The notes under the pieces were generated by a model. The model saw nothing but the letters and a program-made list of their open reading frames with translations. It was not told where the DNA came from and searched no databases. A program made the position numbers and the translations under genes. A DNA stretch of 64,000 nt from contig JAPXFY010000026.1 in NCBI GenBank assembly GCA_030674185.1, positions 33,302,167-33,366,166 of the forward strand, given 5' to 3'. The stretch comes from Monoplex corrugatus. Lineage: Eukaryota; Mollusca; Gastropoda; Littorinimorpha; Ranellidae. This document shows, piece after piece, positions 45,579 to 58,471 of this stretch. Within the stretch, counting starts at the first letter, position 1. Every line of letters begins with the position of its first letter.

Positions 45579-48500
45579 TTATTCCATCACACAGTCTTTA
45601 CGCTGACTGTCAAGTAAATTACCGTGGGATTCCAACCATTGGAGAAGTTTTGCTTCGTTTGATTTTCTTCGCTTAGCTAACAAAATGTTGAAGGTATACA
45701 TGAAAGGATTAAGTGCTGAGTTCAAGGGCAGGATGAAGATAGCCAAGGCCACGTTCACTTCTCCAGGGATTGATATTCCAGCTGTAGACAACAGTCCACA
45801 CAGACCAATGGGAAACCAACACATGAAATCTGTTACAGCCACACTGATCAACCTTTGAGCTATAGTCATGTCATGAGAAACTTTAGTCGTGTTAGTTTTC
45901 AGTACGTTCTTTTGCACCGACCAGTAGATGAAAGCTTGACCTGTAGAGATTAGTAAGAACAAAAATAAAATTAAAAACGATTAATATACTAAATGAATAT
46001 ACTCGTCCTTTAAAATTATGTTTTGTGACTGTCAGAGGAATACAAATACCTGTTTGACTGTAGAAACTCCAGTGTGACGTCACTGGAAGAAGAGGCAATA
46101 TGGCAAGAAACACGCCAACCAACCAAGTCATCAGACAAGCCATTGCTGCTGATGTTCTCTCAAATCGTAAGGAACTGAATGGAAAGCGCAGAACAAGAAA
46201 ACGATCGAGAGTGATAAACCAGATGATCAGTGCTGATACTTCACTGGACAACAGAGACAGAAATCCTGCCACTTTACAGGCAGCACTGCTCATCCAAATG
46301 TCATCATAGAAGATATATCTACCACGAAACAGTTCATCAGCCACTCCAATGATAGCCACGTAACACCCATTAGAAAATCAGCCATGGTCAGATTCATGAC
46401 AAACACACTAAAACCACTTGATAATGTGTTTCTGGCACACAAACGTGCAACAAAACAGAATGCATTACCAGTCACTGACAGACAGCTAATCAACCAGAGA
46501 AATATTTGATATATGACTGATTGCAGTAGATCTTCACACGACGAAATGTAATCTCTTGGGGCATAGCAGAAAGAATCATCAAAATTATGGGGAAGAATTT
46601 CCTTACAGCATAGTTTATAGTTTTGTGTTGAAAGGACACGTAAGTAGGTCAGCTCTTTGAGAATGCTCGGCGAAAATGTTTTCACAGGAGTGTCAGCCAT
46701 GTACAACTCGGCCAAACGTGGCGTGAACTGGAAGCCCGCAGGGCTAATGGTATGAATGGTGGTAAAAGACAAATTCAGCTTCTGCAAGTGCAAGAAGTTT
46801 GAAAATACTTCGGTGTCAAGCATTGTCAGTAATGTGTGTGATAGGTCTATGACTGTTAACTTAGTTTGCAGGATAACATTAACAGATGAGAGATCAATGC
46901 AGAGCATAGTGAGGGGATTGTTTGACAAGACGAGTGTCTGTAGATTGTGTAAAGCAACAAAATGACTCATGTTAACAGACTGCATTTCGTTGCCAGTGAA
47001 GTCCAGAAACTTGATGTTGAACAATCTAACACTGGACAGAAAGGTCAAAGAACAGCCAGCAAGGCTCAGATAAATAAGATAAGTATTATAACTGAAAGCA
47101 GACAGATCCATGCCTGAACCTGTGGCATCCAAGAAACGAAGGTGAGGGTAAAGGATCGTAGTGAAATGCTGAGAGCACAAAAACGTCAGACCTTGACACA
47201 GACATCCCACAGGACAGGTCACGTTACACGCCAGTTCATCATCATGCAGTGGGCAGTGAGACCAATCATCACACAGATGGTCACCATGTACACATACCAT
47301 GGAAGATCGGCACCTGAAGAATCCTCTGCACACAATGTTATCACATCCTGCTTCGTCCTCATGGTTGAAACAGTCGTACATTCCGTTGCATCGCGTATAG
47401 ACTGGCAGGCAGTCATTGAACTCACCAGGACAACGGTAGTGAGTGTCAGGACAGGATTCATGGGGATTCATTGGGCTTGAGATGAAGATTCTGCTGCCAT
47501 CAAAATTGATAAGAGCAGGAGAGGGAAAATAAGAATAATCCTCTTCAAACAATGTAAATTCAGGACAGTCGTTTTCGTCTGACCCGTCCTGACAGTGGAA
47601 CACCGGTCACATAGTTTGGCGTAGGACACACACTGACCGTTGGTACAGGAGAACATGTCGTCACATGGGGGATGTTTACAGAAAGACTCGTCACTGATAT
47701 CTGGACAGTCAGGCCTGAAGTCACATAACAGGGTGTAAGACAGCCTCGTCACTTCATCATCACACACAAACGTAGAAACTTCAGCGACATCTTGTTGTTT
47801 TGACCCAGATCTGTCAAGTGTGTCTGGAGAACTCTTGGCAAAAGTACAGACGGACTTGTCTCCTTGACTACAAGCATGAAACTGAGGTGAACTACACGAT
47901 AAAAAACTGTGTGTCACCTGACCATCAGAACATGCCGTCAAAGACTGTAGCCTGTGTAACACCGACCGTGTGCTGTCCAAAGAGACAGCTTTCGAAAAGG
48001 AATTGTTTTCTGTGGTCTTGTTCTTTCTGAATTCGCAGACTGTATCATATCTTAGTACGCTACTATCTTCACAACTTTGAAGCAAATGTATACCACTGGT
48101 TATCAGACACAATTTCCGAGACCATGACCGAACTTGTATTCCTGGCACGTGAATAAAATGGTATAGAACAGTATTGTCTTCTTGTATTATATTGTTTCTG
48201 TACATGTTATATGCGTTAGACATATCAGACATATCTCCCAGGTATAAACCAGCAAAAATAGGTGCACCAACCCGTCTCTAATCAGATCAATCCCTTTTTT
48301 GTCACATGTAGGAATGGCGAGTGTGCCCCCCATGGATCTACAATATTCGTTAAATCTTTTGCCAGCAGGTGCCACAGAACCGTTAAATTTCCGCAGATAT
48401 CTGTTATCAACTAAAGTGTAGCAGTGACTGCACGCTGGCACCTTGCTCTGACAATACAGACCGTCATGTCTGCTGGGTTGTTTGTCATCCCGCCCTTCGT

Positions 48501-48579
48501 CACACTCTGTCCTCTGCTTCCCACTGAACACTGGACAAGAGACCCACACAACAATGGCATACATTGTCGGGTAAAACAC
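45579..48579 (-). pseudogene. GRL101-like receptor A, right copy, frame-broken
   Basis: Starts at the ATG at 48,579 with a hydrophobic leader (MFYPTMYAIVVWVSCPV). A C-type-lectin-like domain follows (about 48,470-47,970; CSHCYTLVDNRYL, YCRSMGGTLAIP). LDLa modules include CDFRPDCPDISDESFC and, in another frame, FHCQDGSDENDC, then CPDTHYRCPGEFNDC and CRSSMVCVHGDHLC. The LRR N-cap and about eight LRRs span 47,220-46,600, followed by seven helices. LDRF, CWFP and NPFMY are retained. Frame breaks lie near 48,265, 47,608, 46,362 (one T fewer than the left arm) and 45,963 (one T more). The whole is intronless. It is either a recent pseudogene or an intact gene with assembly indels; the left copy is unbroken across the last two sites. 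Confidence 0.82.
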
Positions 48580-48690
48580 AAGGTAAACAGTTAACGACTG
48601 AAAGTCTACTTGCTTCAGTGCTGACAGTTAGTTTGATTGAGATTTATCAGATGAAAACAAAAAGTAACCTGCCACTCACGGAACGATTAC
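48580..48690. other. Short upstream flank of receptor A
   Basis: About 110 bases between the receptor A start and the minisatellite. Any promoter would have to lie here or within the repeat array. No TATA box was recognised. Confidence 0.3.
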
Positions 48691-51316
48691 TGTCTTTAGT
48701 ATAAGTTTAGTGGGCAGTGTCTTTAGTATAGGGTTTTCATAGGCAGTGTCTTTAGTATAGTGTTTAGTAGGTAGTGTCTTTAGTGTGGTGTTTAGTAGGC
48801 AGTGTCTTTAGTATGGTGTTTAGTAGGCAGTCTTTAGTATAGGTTTAGAAGGTATGTTTTTAGTATGGTGTTTAGTAGGCAGTGTCTTTAATATGGTGTT
48901 TACTAGGCAGTGTCTTTAGTATAGGGTTTAGAAGGTAGTGTCCTTAATATAGGGTTTAGTAGGTAGTGTCTTTAGTAGAGGCTTTAGTAGGTAGTGTCTT
49001 TAGTATGGTGTTTAGTAGGTAGTGTCTTTAGTATAGGGTTTAGAAGGTAATGTCCTTGGTATAGGATTTAGTAGGTAGTGTCTTTAGTAGAGGCTTTAGT
49101 AGGTAGTGTCTTTAGTATGGTGTTTAGTAGGTAGTGTCTTTAGTATAGAGTTTAGTAGGCAGTGTTTTCAGTATTGAGTTTAGTAGGCAGTGTTTTCAGT
49201 ATAGAGTTTAGTAGGTAGTGTCTTTAGTATAGGGTTTTGTGGGCAGTGTCTTTAGTATAGGGTTTGGTAGACAGTGTCTTTAGTATAGGGTTTTGTGGGC
49301 AGTGTCTTTAGTATAGGGTTTGGTAGACAGTGTCTTTAGTATAGGGTTTGGTAGACAGTGTCTTTAGTATAGGGTTTGGTAGGTAGTGTCTTTAGTATAG
49401 GGTTTGGTAGGCAGTGTCTTTAGTATAGGGTTTTGTGGGCAGTGTCTTTAGTATAGGGTTTTGTGGGCAGTGTCTTTAGTATAGGGTTTAGTAGGCAGTG
49501 TCTTTAGTATAGGGTTTAGTAGACAGTGTCTTTAGTATAGGTTTTGTGGGCAGTGTCTTTAGTATAGGGTTTGGTAGACAGTGTCTTTAGTATAGGGTTT
49601 AGTAGATAGTGTCTTTAGTATAGGGTTTGGTAGACAGTGTCTTTAGTATAGAGTTTAGTAGATAGTGTCTTTAGTATAGAGTTTAGTAGACAGTGTCTTT
49701 AGTATAGGGTTTAGTAGATAGTGTCTTTAGTATAGGGTTTGGTAGATAGTGTCTTTAGTATAGAGTTTGGTAGACAGTGTCTTTAGTATAGGGTTTAGTA
49801 GATAGTGTCTTTAGTATAGAGTTTGGTAGACAGTGTCTTTAGTATAGGGTTTGGTAGATAGTGTCTTTAGTATAGGGTTTGGTAGATAGTGTCTTTAGTA
49901 TAGGGTTTAGTAGGCAGTGTCTTTAGTATAGAGTTTGGTAGGCAGTGTCTTTAGTATAGGGTTTGGTAGATAGTGTCTTTAGTATAGGGTTTAGTAGGCA
50001 GTGTCTTTAGTATAGGGTTTGGTAGACAGTGTCTTTAGTATAGGGTTTAGTAGGCAGTGTCTTTAGTATAGGGTTTAGTAGGCAGTGTCTTTAGTATAGA
50101 GTTTGGTAGGCAGTGTCTTTAGTATAGGGTTTGGTAGATAGTGTCTTTAGTATAGAGTTTGGAAGGCAGTGTCTTTAGTATAGGTTTGGTAGACAGTGTC
50201 TTTAGTATAGGGTTTGGTAGATAGTGTCTTTAGTATAGAGTTTGGTAGATAGTGTCTTTAGTATAGAGTTTGGTAGATAGTGTCTTTAGTATAGAGTTTG
50301 GTAGACAGTGTCTTTTGTATAGGGTTTAGTAGACAGTGTCTTTAGTATAGGGTTTGGTAGACAGTGTCTTTAGTATAGGGTTTGGTAGACAGTGTCTTTA
50401 GTATAGGGTTTGGTAGATAGTGTCTTTAGTATAGGGTTTGGTAGATAGTGTCTTTAGTATAGGTTTGGTAGACAGTGTCTTTGTATAGGGTTTAGTAGAC
50501 AGTGTCTTTAGTATAGGGTTTGGTAGACAGTGTCTTTAGTATAGGGTTTAGTAGGCAGTGTCTTTAGTATAGGGTTTGGTAGACAGTGTCTTTAGTATAG
50601 GGTTTGGTAGACAGTGTCTTTAGTATAGGTTTTGTGGGCAGTGTCTTTAGTATAGAGTTTGGTAGGCAGTGTCTTTTATAGGGTTTAGTAGGCAGTGTCT
50701 TTAGTATAGAGTTTGGTAGGCAGTGTCTTTAGTATAGGGTTAGGTAGACAGTGTCTTTAGTATAGGGTTTAGTAGGTAGTGTCTTTAGTATAGGGTTTTG
50801 TAGGCAGTGTCTTTAGTATAGGGTTTTGTGGGCAGTGTCTTTAGTATAGAGTTTTGAGGGCAGTGTCTTTAGTATAGGGTTTTGTGGGCAGTGTCTTTAG
50901 TATAGGGTTTGGTAGGTAGTGTCTTTAGTATAGGGTTTTGTAGACAGTGTCTTAGTATAGGGTTTGGTAGACAGTGTCTTTAGTATAGGGTTTTGTGGCA
51001 GTGTCTTTAGTATAGGGTTTTGTGGCAGTGTCTTTAGTATAGGGTTTTGTAGGCACTGTCTTTAGTATAGGTTTTGTGGCAGTGTCTTTAGTATAGGTTT
51101 GTGGGCAGTGTCTTTAGTATAGGGTTTGGTAGACAGTGTCTTTAGTATAGGGTTTGGTAGACAGTGTCTTTAGTATAGGGTTTTGTGGGCAGTGTCTTTA
51201 GTATAGGGTTTTGTGGGCAGTGTCTTTAGTATAGGGTTTTGTGGGCAGTGTCTTAGTATAGGGTTTTGTGGGCAGTGTCTTTAGTATAGGGTTTAGTAGG
51301 CAGTGTCTTTAGTAAG
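48690..51316. repeat. 28-bp minisatellite
   Basis: About 90 head-to-tail units of consensus GTGTCTTTAGTATAGGGTTT plus GGTAGACA. The first units (48,700-49,140) are the most variable; the rest differ mainly at GGTAGACA, AGTAGGCA and TGTGGGCA. It begins about 110 bases upstream of the start of right receptor A. Confidence 0.97.
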
Positions 51317-51508
51317 ATGGATCAGAACAGGCACTATCGAATTCTACAAAAGTGACTCAGCAGCAATGTTAGGTCTTCTCCAGTGGGTGGCCCTACAGCG
51401 GCTTGACATTTCTGGCTCCCATGCACTGGGGCTTCAATCAAATAAACCTGGTGGTGTTTTGAGGAGCCGAAATGAGCAGCGTGGGATCAACAAACACTGA
51501 AATGGCGC
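51317..51508. other. Unique segment between two satellites
   Basis: About 190 bases with no recognised content. The short frame 51,303-51,500 has no family. Confidence 0.4.
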
Positions 51509-52271
51509 AAAAGCCTGGTCACAGTGTCATGAATACCACACAACCTGGTCACAGTGTCATGAATACCACACAGCCTGGTCACAATGTCATGAATACCACA
51601 CAGCCCGGTCACAGTGTCATGAATACCACACAGCCTGGTCACAGTGTAATGAATACCACACAACCTGGTCACAATGTCATGAATACCACACAACTTGGTC
51701 ACAGTGTCATGAATACCACACAACCTGATCACAGTGTCATCAATACCACACAGCCTGGTCACAGTGTCATGAATACCACACAATCTGGTCACAGTGTAAT
51801 GAATACCACACAGCCTGGTCACAGTGTCATGAATACCACACAGCCTGGTCACAGTGTCATGAATACCACACAGCCTGGTCACAGTGTAATGAATACCACA
51901 CAACCTGGTCACAGTGTCATGAATACCACATAGCCTGGTCACAGTGTCATGAATACCACACAGCCTGGTCACAGTGTAATGAATACCACACAGCCTGGTC
52001 ACAGTGTCATGAATACCACACAATCTGGCCACAGTGTAATGAATACCACACAATCTGGTCACAGTGTAATGAATACCTCACAGACTGGTCACAGTGTCAT
52101 GAATACCACACAACCTGGTCACAGTACCATGAATACCACACACCCTGGTCACAGTGTCATCAATACCACACAACCTGGTCACAGTGCCATGAATACCACA
52201 CACCCTGGTCACAGTGTCATGAATACCACACAACCTGGTCACAGTGTCATGAATACCACACAACCTGGTCA
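51509..52271. repeat. 30-bp satellite, first block
   Basis: About 25 units of consensus CCTGGTCACAGTGTCATGAA plus TACCACACAG. The unit is a multiple of three and lacks stops in several frames, giving spurious long proteins (MNTTQPGHSV, TRLCGIHDTV repeats). Confidence 0.97.
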
Positions 52272-53351
52272 CTTCTTTGAATCGTGAGCAAAGGCCTGTT
52301 TTTACCTTCTCTCATCCTGATTTTACCATTGACAGTGAACTCACTCAATCGCCATAGCCAAGTGAATTCAAGATGACGCCGGATCGTGGCGACAAGGCTA
52401 TTCGCTGTGCTGTGTTGTGTCTTTTGTTGGCGTGCCTGGCTGTGGAGAGGTGTGAATGTGTGCTGAGATATTCTCGTGAGGATCTACTTTCCCTTCGGAC
52501 TTCTTTGAATCGTGAGCAAAGGCCTGTTTTTACCTTCTATCATCCTGATTTTACCATTGACAGTGAACTCACTCAATCACCATATCATACACACCACACA
52601 CACATCACACGAAAGAGGGGACGACGCGGTGGTGCTTTGGCACGCTACCGACGTCACGGCGTGTCACGCCCCCCTCTACCAGCAGTGCTGCTGTCCAATG
52701 TTAGAAGTCTAAGGAACAAAACAGACGAACTCGCATCACTACTACAAGACAGAAGAGACTATAGGGACTGTTCGATTCTCTGCTTTACGGAAACATGGCT
52801 ACATAAGGATATCTTATTCAAATGAAGGGTTTCAGACTCTATTGATCGGACAGAGTCCCTGAACTTTGTGATAAATCGGTTGGGGAAAATAAAATCCTGT
52901 TCTTGTTCTTCTCTTGTTTAACCTTGTCCTCTTAGTCTACATACTCATTTTATTGTATTTAACTCATTTTGATTTTAATGTGCATATCGCGTTGCATCTT
53001 TAATCAATTTTTTTTCTATACCTACCAAAGTTTTTTCAATGAGTATTGCCCTTTTTGTCCATTGTTAAAAGTCCTGACCAAGGCATCTGACTCTTATGAT
53101 GTGCTTTTTTAACCGTACATATTTAGATTTAGTCATTATCTTTGATATTGTTTCGACAAAGAGGGAGGGGGAGAGAGATGAGGGGAGGTAGAGGGTGAGA
53201 GAGGAGTGAAAGAGAGAGTGAGAGAGAGTAAGAGTATGTGTGTACATGTGTTTATGCGTTCTTGTGCATATATGTATTTTAATGCGAATGCCAAAACAAT
53301 TTCCCATTGTGATGCTTTGGGCTAAATAAAATTCTTGTATCTTGTATCTTG
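52272..53351 (+). mobile_element. Internally deleted LINE inside the 30-bp satellite
   Basis: Frame 52,373-52,825 has a leader-like hydrophobic stretch and then PAVLLSNVRSLRNKTDELAS and CFTETWLH, the start of a LINE ORF2 endonuclease. Sequence then jumps to a non-coding 3' tail ending in AAATAAAATTCTTGTATC and further CTTGTAT repeats (to 53,351). RT is absent. An 84-bp segment at 52,270-52,353 is repeated at 52,500-52,582. The satellite resumes directly at the tail. Confidence 0.8.
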
Positions 53352-56300
53352 TATGAATACCACACTCCCTGGTCACAGTGCCATGAATACCACACAATCT
53401 GGTCACAGTGTAATGAATACCACACAGACTGGTCACAGTGTCATGAATACCACACAACCTGGTCACAGTACCATGTATACCACACACCCTGGTCACAGTG
53501 TCATCAATACCACACAACCTGGTCACAGTGCCATGAATACCACACACCCTGGTCACAGTGTCATGAATACCACACAACCTGGTCACAGTGTCATGAATAC
53601 CACACACCCTGGTCACAGTGTCATGAATACCACACACCCTGGTCACAGTGCCATGAATACCACACAACCTGGTCACAGTGTCATGAATACCATACAGCAT
53701 GGTCACAGTGTCATGAATACAACACAGCCTGGTCACAGTGTCATAAATACCACACAGACTGGTCACTGTGTCATGAATACCACACAACCTGGTCACAGTG
53801 TCATGAATACCACACAGCCTGGTCACAGTGTCATGAATACCACACAACCTGGTCACAGAGTCATGAATACCACACAGACTGGTCACAGTGTCATGAATAC
53901 CACACAGCCTGGTCACAGTGTCAGAATACCACACAGCCTGCTTAAAGTGCATGAATACCACACAGCCTGCTTAAAGTGCATGAATACCACACAGTCTGAT
54001 CACAGTGTCATGAATACCACACAGCCTGTCACTGTCATGAATACCACACAGCTGGTCACAGTGCCATGAATACACACACCTTGGTCACAGTGTCATGAAT
54101 ACCACACAGCCTGGCTTAAACTGCCATGAATACACACAACCTGGTCACAGTGCAATGAATACCACACAAACCTGGCCACTAGTGCCATGAATACCACACA
54201 ACCTGCTTAAAATGCCATGAATACCACACAACCTGTCATAGTGCCATGAATACCACACAGCCTGGTCACAGTGTAATGAATACCAACAGCCTGGTTACAG
54301 TGTCATGAATGCCACATGCCTGGTCACAGTGTCATGAATACCCACAGCCTGGTCACAGTGTCATGAATACCACACAACCTGGTCACAGTGTCATGAATAC
54401 TACACAGCCTGGTCACAGTGTCATGAATACCACACAGCCTGGTCACAGTGTCAAGAATACCACACAGCCTGGTCACAGTGTCATGAATACCACACAGCCT
54501 GTCACAGTGTCATGAATACCACACAGCCTGGTCACAATTGTCATGAATACCACACAGCCTGGTCACAGTGCCATGAATACCACACAACCTTACCACAGTA
54601 TCATGAATACCACACAGCCTGGTCACAGTGTAATGAATACCACACAGCCTGGTCACATTGTAATGATTACCATACAACCTGACCACAGTGTCATGAATAC
54701 CACACAACCTGGTCACAATGTCATGAATACCACACAGCCTGTTCACAGTGTCATGAATACCACACAACCTGGTCACAGTGTCATGAATACCACACAGCCT
54801 GGTCACAGTGTCATGAATACCACACAGCCTTGTCACAGTGTCATGAATACCACACAACCTGGTCACAGTGTCATGAATACCACACAGCCTGGTCACAGTG
54901 TCATGAATACCACACAGCCTGGTCACAGTGTCATGAATACCACACAGCCTGGTCACAGTGTCATGAATACCACACAGCCTGATCACAGTGTCATGAATAC
55001 CACACAACCTGATCACAGTATCATGAATACCACACAGCCTGATCACAGTGTAATGAATATCACACAGCCTGGTCACAGTGTCCTGAATAGCACACAGCCT
55101 GGTCACAGTGTCATGAATATAACAGACCCTGCTTAAAGCGCCATGAATACCACACAGCCTGCTTAAAGTGCCATGAATACCACACAGCCTGATCACTGTC
55201 ATGAATACTACACAGCCTGGTCACAGTGCCATGAAGATCACACAGCCTGGTCACAGTGTAATGAATACCACACAGCCTGGTCACAGTGTCATGAATACCA
55301 CACAGCCTGGTCACAGTGTCATGAATACCACACAGCCTGGTCTCAGTGCCATGAATATCACACAGCTTGGTCACAGTGTCATGAATACGACACAGCCTGC
55401 TTAAAGTGCCATGAATACCACACAACCTGGTCATAGTGCCATGAATACCACACAACCTGGTCACAGTGCCATGAATACCACACAACCTGCTTAAAATGCC
55501 ATGAATACCACACAAACCTGGTCATAGTGCCATGAATACCACACAACCTGGTTACAGTGTCATGAATACCACACTGCCTGGTCACACTGTCATGAATACC
55601 ACACAGCCTGATCACAGTGTCATGAATACCACACAACCTGGTCACACTGTCATGAGTACCACACAGCCTTGTCACAGTGTAATGAATACCACACAGCCTG
55701 GTCACAGTGTCATGAATACCACACAACCTGGTCACACTGTCATGAATACCACACAGCCTTGTCATAGTGTCATGAATACCACACAACCTGGTCACAGTGT
55801 CATGAATACCACACAACCTGGTCACAGTGTCATGAATACCACACAGCCTGGTCACAGTGTAATGAATACCACACAGCCTGATCACAGTGTCATGAATACC
55901 ACACAGCCTGGTCACAGTGTCATGAATACCACACAACCTGGTCACAGTGTCATAAATACCACACAACCTGATCACAGTGTCATGAATACCACACAACCTG
56001 GTCACAGTGTCATGAATACCACACAGCCTTGTCACATTGTCATGAATACTACACAGCCTGGTCCCAGTGTAATGTATACCACACAGCCTGGTCACAGTGT
56101 CATGAATACCACACAACCTGGTCACAGTGTAATGAATACCACACAGCCTGGACACAGGATAATGAATACCACACAGCCTGGTCACAGTGTCATGAACACC
56201 ATACAGCCTGACCACAGTGTCATGAATACCACACAGCCTTGTCACAATGTCATGAATACCACACAGCCTTGTAACAGTGCCATGAATACCACACAGCCTT

Positions 56301-58471
56301 GTCACAGTGCCATGAATACCACACAGCCTTGTCACAGTGCCATGAATACCACACAGCCTTGTCACAGTGCCATGAATACCACACAGCCTTGTCACAGTGT
56401 CATGAATACATACAGCCTGACCACAGTGTCATGAATACCACACAGCCTGGTCACAATGTCATGAATACCACACACTCTGGTCACAATGTCATGAATACCA
56501 CACAGCCTTGTCACAGTGCCATGAATACCACACAGCCTGGTCACAGTGTCATGAATACCACACAACTTGATCACAGTGTCATGAATACCACACAGACTGA
56601 TCACAGTGTCATGAATACCACACAACCTGATCACAGTGTCATGAATACCACACAGACTGATCACAGTGTCATGAATACCACACAGCCTGATCACAGTGGC
56701 ATGAATACCACACAGCCTGGTCACAGTGTCATGAATACCACACAACCTGGTCACACTGTCATGAATATAACACTGCCAGGTCACAGTGTCATGAATACCA
56801 CACATGAATACCACACAGCCTGGTCCCAGTGTCATGAATACCACACAGCCTGGTCACAGTGCCATGAATACCACACAGCCTGGTCACAGTGTAATGAATA
56901 TCACACAGCCTGCTTAAAGTGCCATGAATACCACACAGTCTGCTTAAAGTGCCATGAATACCACACAGCCTGGTCACAGTGTAATGAGTACCACACAGCC
57001 TGGTCACAGTGCCATGAATAAGGCACAGTCTGCTTAAATTGCCATGAATACCACCCAGTCTGCTTAAAGTGCCATGAATACCATACATCCTGGTCACAGT
57101 GTCATGAATACCACACAGCTGCTTAAAGTGCCATGAATACCACACAATCTGCTTAAAGTGCCATGAATACCACGCAGCCTGATCATAGTGCCATGAATAC
57201 CACATCTGCTTAAAGTACCATGAATACCACACAGTCTGCTTAAAGTGCCATGAATACCACGCAGCCTGATCATAGTGCCATGAATACCACACAGCCTGCT
57301 TAAAGTGCCATGAATACCACACAGCCTGCTTAAAATGCCATGAATACCACACAGCCTGCTTAAAGTGCCATGAATACCACACAGCCTGCTTAAAGTGCCA
57401 CGAATACCACACAGCCTGCTTAAAGTGCCATGAATACCACACAGCCTGCTTAAAGTGCCACGAATACCACACAGCCTGCTTAAAGTGCCACGAATACCAC
57501 ACAGCCTGCTTAAAGTGCCATGAATACCACACAGCCTGCTTAAAGTGCCACGAATACCACTCAGCCTGCTTAAAATGCCATGAATACCACGCAGCCTGCT
57601 TAAAGTGCCACGAATACCACACAGCCTGCTTAAAGTGCCATGAATACCACACAGCCTGCTCAAAGTGCCATGAATAACACACAACCTGGTCATAGTGCCA
57701 TGGATAACACAGAACCTGCTAAAGTACCATGAATACCACGCAGCCTGGTCAGAATGCCATGAATAACACAGAACCTGGTCACAGTGCCATGGATAACAGA
57801 ACCTGCTTAAAGTGCCATGAATACCACACAGCTTGCTTAAAGTGCCATGAATACCACACAACCTGGTCACAGTGCCATGAATAGCACACAGCCTGGTCAG
57901 AATGCCATGAATAACACGGAACCTGGTCACAGTGCCATGGATAACACAGAACCTGCTTAAAGTGCCATGAATACCACACAGAACCTGGTCACAGTGTCAT
58001 GGATAACACAGAACCTGCTTAAAATGCCATGAATACCACACAGAACCTGGTCACAGTGCCATGGATAACACAGAACCTGCTTAAAATGCCATGAATACCA
58101 GACAACCTGATCATAGTGCCATGAATACCACACAACCTGATCATAGTGCCATGAATACCAGACAACCTGATCATAGTGCCATGAATACCACACAACCTGA
58201 TCATAGTGACATGGATAACACAGAACCTGGTCACAGTGTCATGAATACCACACAGCCTGGTCACAGTGCCATGAATACCACACAACCTGATCATAGTGAC
58301 ATGGATAACACAGAACCTGGTCACAGTGTCATGAATACCACACAGCCTGGTCACAGTGCCATGAATACCACACAACCTGATCATAGTGACATGGATAACA
58401 CAGAACCTGGTCACAGTGCCATGAATACCACACAGCCTGGTCACAGTGCCATGAATACCACAGTGTCATGA
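53352..58471. repeat. 30-bp satellite, second block with variant subarray
   Basis: About 170 units of the same 30-bp repeat. From about 56,900 to 58,100 a variant dominates, in which CTGGTCACAGTG is replaced by CTGCTTAAAGTG. Near 58,085-58,450 a higher-order unit of about 90-120 bases alternates GACATGGATAACACAGAACC with normal units. Several units have lost or gained bases at 53,930-54,310. Long frames on both strands are artefacts. Confidence 0.97.

Larger units (their letters stand above)
27605..46510. repeat. Right arm of giant inverted repeat
   Basis: This is the reverse-complement partner of 1-18,625. It is interrupted by material absent from the left arm: SINE-like, L2 and RTE sequence at 28,300-33,840 and an L2 at 34,507-36,622. 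The inner breakpoint is near 27,605, where similarity to about 18,625 stops. The outer end cannot be defined, because receptor A continues to 48,579 while its left counterpart is cut by the window start. Confidence 0.88.

Noticed and set aside
48690..51316. TAGGGTTT-containing repeat as interstitial telomere
   Set aside because: The unit is 28 bp and contains TAGGGTTT only once; metazoan telomeres are TTAGGG hexamers.
51472..58471. Long repeat proteins (MNTTQPGHSV and TRLCGIHDTV types) on both strands
   Set aside because: The 30-bp unit lacks stops in several frames; frames change with unit indels and no start or domain context is conserved.
51509..58471. GGTCACAGTGTCA as nuclear-receptor response elements in array
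   Set aside because: Only one half-site of the palindrome fits; the second half is not TGACC. No support beyond chance.
48690..58471. CRISPR-like regular repeats
   Set aside because: Units are contiguous without unique spacers, in an animal genome; they are minisatellites.
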